A stretch of 26,577 bases of DNA from Thermotogae bacterium (GTDB lineage: Bacteria > Thermotogota > Thermotogae > Petrotogales > Kosmotogaceae), in the NCBI GenBank assembly GCA_003643975.1, contig QNAR01000004.1:1-26577 (forward strand). The letters are read 5' to 3'. The notes under the pieces were generated by a model. That model made no database searches. It saw only the letters and a program-made list of their open reading frames with translations, and had not been told where the DNA came from. This document shows positions 7,480 to 15,028 of the stretch, piece after piece. Position numbers and translations under genes: made by a program. Each line of letters begins with the position of its first letter. Within the stretch, counting starts at the first letter, position 1.

Positions 7480-8446
7480 CTATGACGGGAATGTCTAAAA
7501 ATTTTCTGAGAATATTCAGAATCTCCACAGAATCGAGGCTGTATCCGGTGGGTGAAAAGGGATTAAAAGTGACAGCAATAAGTCTGGGACTTCTCAATAC
7601 TCTGAGCTTCCCACCGCTGTTAAAAAAAAGCTCCGTAATTTCTGGGGAAAGGAACACTTTTGTGTAATCTTTAACTACCAGAGTTACATCTTTTTGAAGA
7701 CCCCTATCAATAAGACGCCTTACGAAGCTCTCTGTAAGTGAACCTGAAAGGTAGAGTTTGCAGCCCTTTTCCAGTCGATCCAGCACGAGAGCAGTGTTGT
7801 TGAGAACGGTTCCAACCGGTAATTTTTCAAAGACACTATCTTTTGCCAACCAAATACCTTCACTGAGTTTTTCAAAATATTCAGCCATAGGATCAACAGG
7901 CAATTTCATTAACCCAATTACATGAAGGGTCTTTTTCACAATTTCACTGGGATTCAGAGAAAGTGCTGCACCAGTTGCCAATACCACACCTTCACATAAA
8001 AAGGGCGAACCAATACTACGCCTTGATAGGGCCCCATCCAGTAGAAAAAACTCCATTCCGCATGTTTTAGCGACTTTCATCAGTTCTCTTATCCCATACA
8101 AAGTGGACGGACCGGACAGCATAACTTTTCCGTTCTCAAGAGCCCTTGAAAGCACCACTCTTCCAAGAGCTGTTCGGCTATCGCTTACCCACAAAACATC
8201 AGAAAGAAATTTTTTCTCTTTGTAATGGACCTCGCTGGTAGCGAAAAGGTCACCTTCGTGTATGATGATTTCAGGTTTTGGGGTGAGTGTCACCTGATCG
8301 ACACTTTCCCCATCGAGTCCAATAGAAGTAAGGCAAAGAACACGCCTTGGATTCTCGCGTTTTATGAGCTTTACAATATAACGCAGGCTTTCGGTTTTTC
8401 CGGTATTTTTCTCAAGCCCTATTACTGAAAGGCTTTTTAGCTTCAA
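7451..8446 (-). CDS. kamB: KamB, P-loop protein of the lysine operon
   Basis: The 331-residue product has a P-loop near its N-terminus (GLEKNTGKT, residues 10-18). It then has no further domain I can name, beyond alternating strands and helices typical of an alpha/beta fold. Its position between the kamA side and kamC/kamD matches the kamB gene of other lysine-fermentation clusters, where its role is poorly defined. The nucleotide-binding loop next to a second ATPase (KamC) suggests a paired NTPase that services the aminomutase, much as MeaB services methylmalonyl-CoA mutase. This is inference. It follows the MaoC gene by 17 bp and overlaps kamC. Confidence 0.75.
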   Translation of the reverse strand: MKLKSLSVIGLEKNTGKTESLRYIVKLIKRENPRRVLCLTSIGLDGESVDQVTLTPKPEIIIHEGDLFATSEVHYKEKKFLSDVLWVSDSRTALGRVVLSRALENGKVMLSGPSTLYGIRELMKVAKTCGMEFFLLDGALSRRSIGSPFLCEGVVLATGAALSLNPSEIVKKTLHVIGLMKLPVDPMAEYFEKLSEGIWLAKDSVFEKLPVGTVLNNTALVLDRLEKGCKLYLSGSLTESFVRRLIDRGLQKDVTLVVKDYTKVFLSPEITELFFNSGGKLRVLRSPRLIAVTFNPFSPTGYSLDSVEILNILRKFLDIPVIDVMEGENLG

Positions 8447-8463
8447 AATTTTATCAACGAAGC

Positions 8464-8883
8464 TTATTCTTCTTCATCCTCTCTGAATAGAACCAGAGCC
8501 TGCCCGGTAAGTGCTTTTTCGCCTTTTTCGTTTATAACATCTGTTGACAAAAGCAATCTGGATTTTTCTTCGATCTTTTCCAGCACTTCAATTCTTATTT
8601 GTATTTTTTCACCGATGTAAACAGGCCTTCTAAAGGTCGCGTCTTGCTTCAAATATATCGTTCCCGGACCGGGAAACTTCCTGCCAAGAACGGCAGAAAC
8701 AAGCCCCAAAGTCAGAATACCATGGGCAATCCTGGCTTTGAAAATACTTTTTGCCGCAAAATCATCGTCGAGGTGAATAGGGTTGTCGTCCCCGGTGATT
8801 TTCGCAAAAGACTTCACCATTTCATCGGTTATAACACGCTCTTCAGTATATACGTATCCGGGCACTATTTCAGCGTATTTCAT
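8464..8883 (-). CDS. MaoC-like (R)-specific enoyl-CoA hydratase
   Basis: The 139-residue hot-dog-fold protein has the hydratase-2 motif GDDNPIHLD at 31-39. The catalytic Asp32 and His37 keep the spacing of PhaJ (Asp31/His36). ARIAHGILTLGLVSAVLG is the other family-typical stretch. The family adds water to short trans-2-enoyl-CoAs to give (R)-3-hydroxyacyl-CoAs. In this operon the obvious substrate is crotonyl-CoA, the product of Kal, but this is inference. The gene overlaps the end of kamA by 14 bp and precedes kamB, so it is fully embedded. It is not one of the standard lysine-fermentation genes. A thioesterase-like or dehydratase role on another acyl-CoA cannot be excluded. Confidence 0.88.
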   Translation of the reverse strand: MKYAEIVPGYVYTEERVITDEMVKSFAKITGDDNPIHLDDDFAAKSIFKARIAHGILTLGLVSAVLGRKFPGPGTIYLKQDATFRRPVYIGEKIQIRIEVLEKIEEKSRLLLSTDVINEKGEKALTGQALVLFREDEEE

Positions 8884-10150
8884 TTTTTGCCCTCCTTCGT
8901 TCTTTCCAGCGCATTATTCTTTCGCGTCTTTCGAGTTCTGTGGGTTCCAGATTTATTTGCTTTCCATCGAGTAATTTTGCTACACCGCTTAATTTGTACT
9001 TTGCTCTGTATTCAGAATCATCAACATCGCTATCCACATCTTCTGGCTCATGGTATGTTGTAAGAACGCCTTCGTAGTTTCTCAGCACCACCGTCCGGTC
9101 TGACTGCGAAACCATATATTGTGGCATAACCCTGATCTTCCCACCACCACCAGGAGCATCAACAACGAAAGTGGGAATACAAAAACCCGATGTATGACCA
9201 ATCAAAGCCTCCATTATGGCAATGCCTTTTCTTATCGAGGTGCGAAAATGAGAGATGCCTTTTGACATATCACATTGATAGAGATAATAAGGTCTAACTC
9301 TTATCTTAACAAGCTGATGAACCAATTCCATCATAATGTAGGGGCTATCATTTATTCCCCTAAGAAGAACGCTTTGATTTCCGAGGGGAATACCGGCGTC
9401 TGCCAACGTTTCACAGGCCTTGCTTGATTCGGGAGTGATTTCCTTCGGGTGGTTAAAATGTGTATTTACCCAAATTGGATGATATTTTCTAAGCATGTTC
9501 ACAAGACTGGGAGTTATTCTTTGTGGCAAGACTACCGGTGTTCTGGTACCAATCCGGATTATCTCCACATGGGGGATTTTTCTCAACTCTTTAAGTATAT
9601 ATTCGAGCACCTCATCCCCCAACAACAAGGCATCTCCGCCTGATAACAGCACATCTCTTACTTCCGGGGTTTCCCGGATATATTCAACGGCGGCATCGAT
9701 ATCTTTTTTTGATCTCGGACGGTCTAATTGACCGGCAAAACGCCTTCGAGTACAGTGGCGGCAATACATTGAACACTGGTCAGTAACCAGCAAAAGCACA
9801 CGATCGGGGTATCTATGGGTTAAACCCGGTACAGGAGAATCTTCATCTTCGTGCAATGGATCAAGCATATCCCATCTGCCTATTTGGAGTTCCTTCTCCG
9901 TAGGCACTGCCTGTCTCCTTATGGGGCACCTGGGATTGTCAGGATCCATAAGAGTGGCATAATATGGAGTGATAGCCATTCTTAATGTTTTCAGACAGTT
10001 TTCGATACCGAGAGCCTCTTCATCGGTGATATTTATCACCTGTCTGAGACCTTCAAGGGTTGTTATCCGATTTCTGACTTGCCATTTCCAATCGTTCCAA
10101 TTGTCTTTAGAAACGTCTTTCCAGATAGGAATCTCTCTATAATCTCTCAT
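8870..10150 (-). CDS. kamA: Lysine 2,3-aminomutase
   Basis: The 426-residue radical-SAM enzyme interconverts L-lysine and L-beta-lysine using a 4Fe-4S cluster, SAM and PLP. The cluster Cys are C126, C130 and C133 (CSMYCRHC). The PLP Lys is K338 in GGGGKIRV. Asp294 and Asp331 fall at the positions that in the clostridial enzyme (293, 330) bind the substrate epsilon-amino group. This supports lysine rather than glutamate as substrate. GGAGGG stands before ATG 10150. It follows kdd by 12 bp and is the first step of the pathway encoded around it. Confidence 0.97.
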   Translation of the reverse strand: MRDYREIPIWKDVSKDNWNDWKWQVRNRITTLEGLRQVINITDEEALGIENCLKTLRMAITPYYATLMDPDNPRCPIRRQAVPTEKELQIGRWDMLDPLHEDEDSPVPGLTHRYPDRVLLLVTDQCSMYCRHCTRRRFAGQLDRPRSKKDIDAAVEYIRETPEVRDVLLSGGDALLLGDEVLEYILKELRKIPHVEIIRIGTRTPVVLPQRITPSLVNMLRKYHPIWVNTHFNHPKEITPESSKACETLADAGIPLGNQSVLLRGINDSPYIMMELVHQLVKIRVRPYYLYQCDMSKGISHFRTSIRKGIAIMEALIGHTSGFCIPTFVVDAPGGGGKIRVMPQYMVSQSDRTVVLRNYEGVLTTYHEPEDVDSDVDDSEYRAKYKLSGVAKLLDGKQINLEPTELERRERIMRWKERRRAKNEIR

Positions 10151-10162
10151 ATAAACCCTCCA

Positions 10163-11197
10163 TTACTGATATAATTTTTCGAAGAGTTCTCTTATTTCAG
10201 GTGCTTCCCGAAGAATGTTAAGACTTAATTCTGCATGTCCCCGGGCATAGCCATTGCCGATAATCATCGTGATGTCCTTTCCAACTCCTTCAGCTCCAAG
10301 AGCTGCTCTTGTAAAGGAAGTTGCCATACTGAAAAAATAAACCGTTCCCAGATCTTTTGCTATCAATATAGATGACATCTCAGTACCTTCGACGTTTACA
10401 TTGTTTATCACAACATCGCAGAGTTCACCATTAGTAGAGGTTAACACCTGTTCATAGACCTCTACGGGTTTTGTGGCATCGGCTATAATAACCTCATCCG
10501 CCAGCTCTAATTTTTCAATCCTGTTTGCATTTTCTTTTGAATATTCTACGACTATAACTTTTCCGGTTTCTCCAGCATTTTTTTTAGCCTGGTAGGAACA
10601 GAGAACACCGGATTTTCCTCCACCACCTATTATTCCCACAGTCATGCCTTTTTTTACAAGCCGCTCTACCTGAGCAGGAGCGCCTGCTACATCGAGCACA
10701 GCCAGAGCCAGCCTATCAGGGATATCTTTTGGAAGTACAGCATATACGCCACTTTCAAAAAGGATTGCCTTCCCTTCAATATCGACCTGATCGGTATTTA
10801 TGTTTATTTTTTTTACGCGGTCAATTCGCAACGGGGTAAGTGACAGTGAAACAAGCGTGGCTATCCGGTCTCCGATTTTTAAATCCAGATGGGCAAGGTC
10901 GGGACCAATTGCCTCAACCGTGCCTATCAACATGCCGCCAGAGCCTGTCACTGGATTTTGAAGTTTTCCACGTTCTTCGACTATTTTTTTGATCATTTCT
11001 GATATCTTGTCCTTGTCGTTTCCACAGGCATTTTTTATTTGCGTAAAGCTAGCAGAATCCACGTTCAGTGTCTGTACATTTATGAGAATTTCATTGGAAT
11101 ACAATTCCATGGTGTTGTCTATCTTTTTAGCGGCCTGTGGTAGAAAACCCTGCGGTTCTACAACTCTATGGCTTCCGAAGGGGCATCCTTTTTTCAT
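10163..11197 (-). CDS. kdd: L-erythro-3,5-diaminohexanoate dehydrogenase
   Basis: The 344-residue product oxidises and deaminates 3,5-diaminohexanoate to 3-keto-5-aminohexanoate with NAD(P)+. The N-terminus (MKKGCPFGSHRVVEPQGFLPQAA) is typical of Kdd, and the dinucleotide-binding loop is GGGGKSG (191-197) after VGII. EVIIADATKP and the NNVNVEGTEMSSILIAKDLG stretch complete the Rossmann domain. AGGAGG upstream of ATG 11197 fixes the start. It lies 4 bp after kce and 12 bp before kamA, so it is in the same transcript. Confidence 0.95.
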   Translation of the reverse strand: MKKGCPFGSHRVVEPQGFLPQAAKKIDNTMELYSNEILINVQTLNVDSASFTQIKNACGNDKDKISEMIKKIVEERGKLQNPVTGSGGMLIGTVEAIGPDLAHLDLKIGDRIATLVSLSLTPLRIDRVKKININTDQVDIEGKAILFESGVYAVLPKDIPDRLALAVLDVAGAPAQVERLVKKGMTVGIIGGGGKSGVLCSYQAKKNAGETGKVIVVEYSKENANRIEKLELADEVIIADATKPVEVYEQVLTSTNGELCDVVINNVNVEGTEMSSILIAKDLGTVYFFSMATSFTRAALGAEGVGKDITMIIGNGYARGHAELSLNILREAPEIRELFEKLYQ

Positions 11198-11201
11198 TCC
11201 A

Positions 11202-12032
11202 TTACCTCCTATTTCTTATTTTCAAAATGCTCCTGGCCTCATCAGGTGTAGCAATCTCCCTGCCAAATTCCCTTGAGATTTTGGCAACTCTTTCGACAAG
11301 CTGGGCACTTGATTTCGCCAATTCTCCTTTGCGGTAATAAATATTGTCTTCAAACCCCACTCTAACGTGTCCCCCCATGGCAATGGCATGAAGTGCAAGG
11401 GGCAATTCATGACGTCCTATTCCTGCGACACTCCATGTACTGCCATCGGGGATGCAATTCACAAGATAGACAAGATCGTTTATCGTTGCGGGTATGGCAC
11501 CGGGGACACCCATGACAAAATCGAAATGCAGAGGTGGAGAAATCAACCCTTTTTTAACCAATCTCAGGGCATTTTCAATCATACCTCGTTCGAACACCTC
11601 AATTTCCGGTTTGATCCCCCGATTTTTCATTTCCATCGCAAATTTCTCCATATATTCCTGGGGGTTAGCGAAGATGTCGTTGCCAAAGTTACAGGTTCCT
11701 GTGGAAAGTGTTGCCATCTCGGGATTTATATACAAAGGTTGTATTCTCTCTTCTATGCTGTGCCAAACCGCGCCACCAGTAGAGGGCTGAACAATGATAT
11801 TACACTTTCTCTCTATCTTTTCTTTTATTTCCCTGTAAACCTCCATGTCCTGAGTAGGCGTACCATCACTCTTCCTTGCATGGATATGCACAATAGAAGC
11901 ACCGGCAAGGAAGCATCGAAAAGCTTCTTCGGCAATTTCATCTGGCGTTATGGGTAGATTGGGTTGCTGTTCACGCGTAACTTCGGCACCGGTAATCGCC
12001 GCTGTGATTATAAGCTTCTCCAATATGTTCAT
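11202..12032 (-). CDS. kce: 3-keto-5-aminohexanoate cleavage enzyme
   Basis: This is a BKACE/DUF849-family TIM-barrel zinc enzyme. It exchanges the ketone of 3-keto-5-aminohexanoate with acetyl-CoA, giving acetoacetate and 3-aminobutyryl-CoA. The zinc motif IVHIHAR supplies two His (49 and 51 from ATG 12032), and VGFEDN supplies the conserved Glu. Two starts compete: ATG 12032, overlapping the kal stop as ATGA, and TTG 12023, which gives MEKLIITAAITGAEV and lies nine bases after AAAAGGGGG. With the TTG start the His become 46 and 48, the numbering I recall for the characterised enzyme, so TTG may be the true start. A longer in-frame extension upstream overlaps kal and is rejected. Confidence 0.95.
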   Translation of the reverse strand: MNILEKLIITAAITGAEVTREQQPNLPITPDEIAEEAFRCFLAGASIVHIHARKSDGTPTQDMEVYREIKEKIERKCNIIVQPSTGGAVWHSIEERIQPLYINPEMATLSTGTCNFGNDIFANPQEYMEKFAMEMKNRGIKPEIEVFERGMIENALRLVKKGLISPPLHFDFVMGVPGAIPATINDLVYLVNCIPDGSTWSVAGIGRHELPLALHAIAMGGHVRVGFEDNIYYRKGELAKSSAQLVERVAKISREFGREIATPDEARSILKIRNRR

Positions 12033-12418
12033 CCCCCTTTTCTCTGCTTGTTTAACGGAACTACGCATGTTCCTGAAGCCCTGCACACAACAACAGGATC
12101 TTCAAGAACTTCCGCTGCAGAATCGGAAATGTCTGAGCGCGCTTGAATGACCTTTTTGGCTTCAAATATAATCTTCCTTGATGTTCTGCCAACATGAACG
12201 ATTTCCCCGGTTGCTTCAATGTAATCACCAGCGTATACAGGAGCCAGAAATTCTACGTTGTCGTAAGCACGAAAGAGACCTTCATCACCATCGTTACGAA
12301 TGAGCAATTCTGTGGCCACATCACCGAAGAGTTGAAGAATTTTGGCGCCATCAACAAGATTTCCACCGTAATGAGCGTCGTGTAGGCTCATTCTAACCCT
12401 GATAACAACCTTTTTCAT
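12029..12418 (-). CDS. kal: 3-aminobutyryl-CoA ammonia-lyase
   Basis: This small hot-dog-fold protein of 129 residues removes ammonia from L-3-aminobutyryl-CoA to give crotonyl-CoA. The family-typical segment SLHDAHYGGNLVDGAKILQLFGD lies near the N-terminus, followed by the FLAPVYAGDYIEATGEI strand pair. ATG 12418 is preceded nine bases upstream by AAGGGGG; the frame is open upstream (TTG 12421, ATG 12424), but the family begins at MKK. It is the first gene of the catabolic operon. The 135-bp gap to the regulator gene upstream holds phased A/T repeats but no clear consensus promoter. Confidence 0.93.
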   Translation of the reverse strand: MKKVVIRVRMSLHDAHYGGNLVDGAKILQLFGDVATELLIRNDGDEGLFRAYDNVEFLAPVYAGDYIEATGEIVHVGRTSRKIIFEAKKVIQARSDISDSAAEVLEDPVVVCRASGTCVVPLNKQRKGG

Positions 12419-12480
12419 CAACATATACCCCCTTATTAACATTTTGCTTTCAATTACGCCGTTATTCAACACTAAATAGA

Positions 12481-12511
12481 GGGAATTATCACCGAATTAA
12501 GGCGGGAATTA
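12481..12511. promoter_or_regulatory. Three phased GAATTA repeats upstream of kal (possible operator)
   Basis: GAATTA occurs at 12483-12488, 12494-12499 and 12506-12511, steps of 11 and 12 bp. The outer copies extend to GGGAATTAT. They fill the centre of the gap between the regulator genes and the lysine operon. Binding by either ArsR-type regulator is a guess. Confidence 0.35.
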
Positions 12512-12553
12512 TTATCTATATCTCTTATGCTTATCGGATTATGGAAACGCTTT

Positions 12554-13609
12554 TCACAGCCCGAAAATTTCACTTATTGTCTTTGAAAGTTTTCTTAGCG
12601 TTTCTTTTCTAAGTGTAATAACATTGTTGAACACATCAATATCAATTAGCGAAGCTTTGAAGAGCAAATTTATGTGGTAAGAAATAGTGGATTTGTTCAA
12701 ACCTGTAAAATCCGCAAGCTCTTTTTGAGTCGAGGGCTTTGTGGCAAGATATCTTAGAATTTCAAAACGTGAATTGTCTCCAATCGCTTTTAGAAGATTG
12801 TTTAACTTATATTCTTGTGGAATCTTTCTTATAAAATCCTTTGTTATTTCTTCGACACCCATTATAAGCAGGTGAAAGGTTGGATAACTCATTAACCCTG
12901 AATTGCTTCTTGGAACAGAATTTTGAAGTGTAACGTATAGCGGCCGGGAAGCGTCTGGAATCAGATCGTAATAATCCAGATAGTTCGAAATGGAATTCTT
13001 GATTACTTTTGGGTCTGTCGAAGAGAAGAAATCGTTTACCTTACGAAGATTTTTACTTCTCAAACCTGTTTTTTCATAAATTTTCAGAATCTTTCTGGTG
13101 TTTGAAGTAAGAAATTCTATAGCTTTCACCGGGAAGAGAAGTAACTGATTGACAAACCACTTTGAATCCGCACTTATGCCTTCGATTTCTTCTACTTTCT
13201 CCGTTACAGTAAAGGGAGAAGTTTCCAGTAATTTTTTTAACTCCTGGCTTTTCATATTCAATCTGCGAACAGCGAGAACTGTGATAAAACGATCCCTGAT
13301 TATTTCCATCAAATCCGGAGTGAGCTCTATGGATTCTTCAATTTTAACAGCAGTGCCATCTACCATTTTATGTTTTACAGGAAAGAGGACAGGAGATATG
13401 ACGCCAAATTCGTTCATGAAGGTAGTATAGATGCGAGTTGACCAATCTGATTCCTTCAAAATCGCATTGCGGAAAGCCAGTAGTTCCGGCGTTGGGTCGA
13501 AATCCACCCCAAGCGATTTCAGTGATTTTCTAACTGGTTCTGAATGAAAGGCATAGTAAATCGCCATCATAAGATCGTATATTTCGAAATACCCTGCTAC
13601 TATCTTCAT
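12554..13609 (-). CDS. ArsR-type transcriptional regulator with large N-terminal domain (1)
   Basis: The 351-residue product has a winged helix at about 270-345. YKLNNLLKAIGDNSRFEILRYLA is followed by the recognition helix region LNKSTISYHINLL and a wing (VFNNVITLR). No ArsR CxC metal site is present. The first ~265 residues form a mostly helical domain of unknown ligand, far larger than in ordinary ArsR proteins of about 100 residues. It is paralogous to the next gene upstream: domain order and motifs match (STRIYTTF, WFVNQLLLFP versus NTRTLIST, WFLTQLLIFP). It overlaps that gene by 4 bp and lies directly before the lysine operon, so it probably controls it. Confidence 0.85.
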   Translation of the reverse strand: MKIVAGYFEIYDLMMAIYYAFHSEPVRKSLKSLGVDFDPTPELLAFRNAILKESDWSTRIYTTFMNEFGVISPVLFPVKHKMVDGTAVKIEESIELTPDLMEIIRDRFITVLAVRRLNMKSQELKKLLETSPFTVTEKVEEIEGISADSKWFVNQLLLFPVKAIEFLTSNTRKILKIYEKTGLRSKNLRKVNDFFSSTDPKVIKNSISNYLDYYDLIPDASRPLYVTLQNSVPRSNSGLMSYPTFHLLIMGVEEITKDFIRKIPQEYKLNNLLKAIGDNSRFEILRYLATKPSTQKELADFTGLNKSTISYHINLLFKASLIDIDVFNNVITLRKETLRKLSKTISEIFGL

Positions 13610-14646
13610 CTATTGTCCTCCATTCTCAAAAAGGCGTTGTCTATATCCCTTATTATCTTTCTCAAATTATCCTTGTTAAGTGAATAGTAAACTTTTCTAC
13701 CTTCGTTTGACTTCTTAAGAACTCCAAGCTTTCCAAGTGCAGAAAGATGGTGAGATATGGTTGCTTTGGAAAGCCCACAAAGCTCTGCAAGTTGTGCTAC
13801 ATACATGGCTTCGTCTGAAAGCGCTTTTAGAATGCAAAAACGTGTCCTGTCCGATAAATTTCTCAAGAACTCCTTCAGAAGGTCGGTTTCATGATTGTGC
13901 TTTGATAATTCAATGCTCAGGGAATTTCCCAAAAGGAAAAGAGTTCCCTCATCGAATTTGACGGGAGCGGAAATAAAATCCGGAAGAAGGTGTTGAATAG
14001 AAAGGATAACACATCCTCCAAGGGGGGCTCTGGATAGATGTTTTAATTGCTCCGTGAGCATAGCTCTGGAACGGTCGTGTGTCAATATGCTCAAACTTTC
14101 ATGTGCAGTACTGGTAATGGCATTTCTGAGCCCGCTATTAATGTACGACTGCAACAACTTTTCCAGAGCTTCGCTAAAGATCTCTCTTGTGTGTTGAGGG
14201 AATATCAGTAGTTGGGTGAGAAACCATGTAGAAGACCTGGAAAGCACCCTTTGATTCTGTAAAAAATCAAGGAATCTATCCCTTGAACAACTCTTTAAAA
14301 GATGTTGTCTATCTCCGAAGTGCTTGCTGATAACAGAAGAAAAGAACCTGGATCCCAGCTTTTCAAAATTGTTGAGACTTTCTATTGTTTCCTCAAGTGT
14401 GATAAAACTGCCATCTTCAAATTCTTCTCCTGCAAAGAGAAGGAAATTCTCTCCAAGTTCTGAAAAGGTTGAAATAAGTGTTCGTGTGTTCCAGGCTGCT
14501 GTATTGGCGATATCGTGTATAAAAGCATCTATCCCGGTGTTTATATGGCCGGAAGGATCATTAGGGATTTTGCGGCTATTATCGGTGATTAATTTCGATA
14601 TTGCTATGAGTTCACCCAGTTCGACCCACACTAATCTCACACTCAT
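13606..14646 (-). CDS. ArsR-type transcriptional regulator with large N-terminal domain (2)
   Basis: The 346-residue paralogue of the preceding regulator has its winged helix at the C-terminus. LRNLSDRTRFCILKALSD leads to AQLAELCGLSKATISHHLS and a wing GRKVYYSLN. The usual metal-binding Cys pair of ArsR helix 3 is not there; one Cys remains (ELCGL). The helical N-terminal ~260 residues probably sense a small molecule or a partner. ATG 14646 follows TGGAGG. Its promoter carries a palindrome touching the -10, which suggests autoregulation. It heads a two-gene unit that may read on into the lysine operon. Confidence 0.87.
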   Translation of the reverse strand: MSVRLVWVELGELIAISKLITDNSRKIPNDPSGHINTGIDAFIHDIANTAAWNTRTLISTFSELGENFLLFAGEEFEDGSFITLEETIESLNNFEKLGSRFFSSVISKHFGDRQHLLKSCSRDRFLDFLQNQRVLSRSSTWFLTQLLIFPQHTREIFSEALEKLLQSYINSGLRNAITSTAHESLSILTHDRSRAMLTEQLKHLSRAPLGGCVILSIQHLLPDFISAPVKFDEGTLFLLGNSLSIELSKHNHETDLLKEFLRNLSDRTRFCILKALSDEAMYVAQLAELCGLSKATISHHLSALGKLGVLKKSNEGRKVYYSLNKDNLRKIIRDIDNAFLRMEDNR

Positions 14647-14658
14647 AATATCCTCCAG

Positions 14659-14682
14659 TTAGATATACATCTAATTATAGCA
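14659..14682 (-). promoter_or_regulatory. Extended -10 promoter with adjoining palindromic operator
   Basis: On the minus strand TGCTATAAT (14682-14674) forms an extended -10; no -35 hexamer is visible at 16-18 bp. Directly downstream lies the palindrome TTAGAT-ATAC-ATCTAA (14659-14674 as read on the plus strand, 6-bp perfect arms), sharing its edge with the -10. A regulator bound here would block transcription of both ArsR genes. Confidence 0.6.
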
Positions 14683-14719
14683 TCAAAATGTTGCTTCTAT
14701 ACCTTGTTGTATTTTCTTT

Positions 14720-14748
14720 TTGATGCCCTATATGCTTAATTATAGAAT
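14720..14748 (+). promoter_or_regulatory. Possible upstream plus-strand promoter
   Basis: TTGATG (14720-14725) and TAGAAT (14743-14748) are 17 bp apart. The surroundings are very A/T-rich, so a chance match is likely. It would read toward the small ORF at 14930. Confidence 0.2.
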
Positions 14749-14863
14749 TTTTTTGCTGATTTTCTTGGAATTTTCTTGTATTTCTCTTTATTGCACTAAA
14801 TAAGGGTTTTAGAGGATTTACAAACATTATGTTAGACCGTCATCGGTTGTTAACATTACGGGT

Positions 14864-14892
14864 TTGACAACCATCGAACATAGTGTTATTAT
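14864..14892 (+). promoter_or_regulatory. Strong promoter of the small transcript
   Basis: TTGACA (14864-14869, perfect -35) and TATTAT (14887-14892) are 17 bp apart. Upstream lie the dyad ACCG-TCAT-CGGT (14836-14847) and two direct copies of AACATTA (14823-14829, 14852-14858), which may be protein sites. It is divergent from the ArsR promoter. Confidence 0.7.
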
Positions 14893-14929
14893 AATTTCGT
14901 CAGGGATTACTAGAGTTGGAGGGATGGAT

Positions 14930-15028
14930 ATGAAAAACAGCAAGACTGTAAATGTAAAGAACATTCAGGAAGAAATTGAAAAGGTCAAGATTTCGTTAAT
15001 CAAAAGCGGCGCATTTATAAACCTTTAA
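14930..15028 (+). CDS. Small ORF, 32-residue peptide
   Basis: ATG 14930 lies six bases after GGAGGG (14918-14923) and opens a 32-codon frame beginning MKNSKTVNVKNIQEEIEK and ending with GAFINL. A second ATG six bases earlier touches the ribosome binding site and is less likely. The peptide is basic, probably helical in its middle, and has no signal sequence or transmembrane segment. I know no family. Its own consensus promoter, good ribosome binding site and terminator favour real expression. It could also be a remnant of a longer gene: a -1 shift at its end would add NPLEQQEHERTE. Confidence 0.45.
   Translation: MKNSKTVNVKNIQEEIEKVKISLIKSGAFINL

Noticed and set aside
11950..12150. Plus-strand frames opposite kce and kal, and other long frames antisense to the kam genes.
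   Set aside because: They are antisense shadows with no family signal; the sense frames encode complete, recognised enzymes.
12419..12553. Cobalamin or lysine riboswitch before kal.
   Set aside because: The gap is 135 bp, A/T-rich, without the conserved B12-box or lysine-riboswitch cores and without a terminator hairpin.
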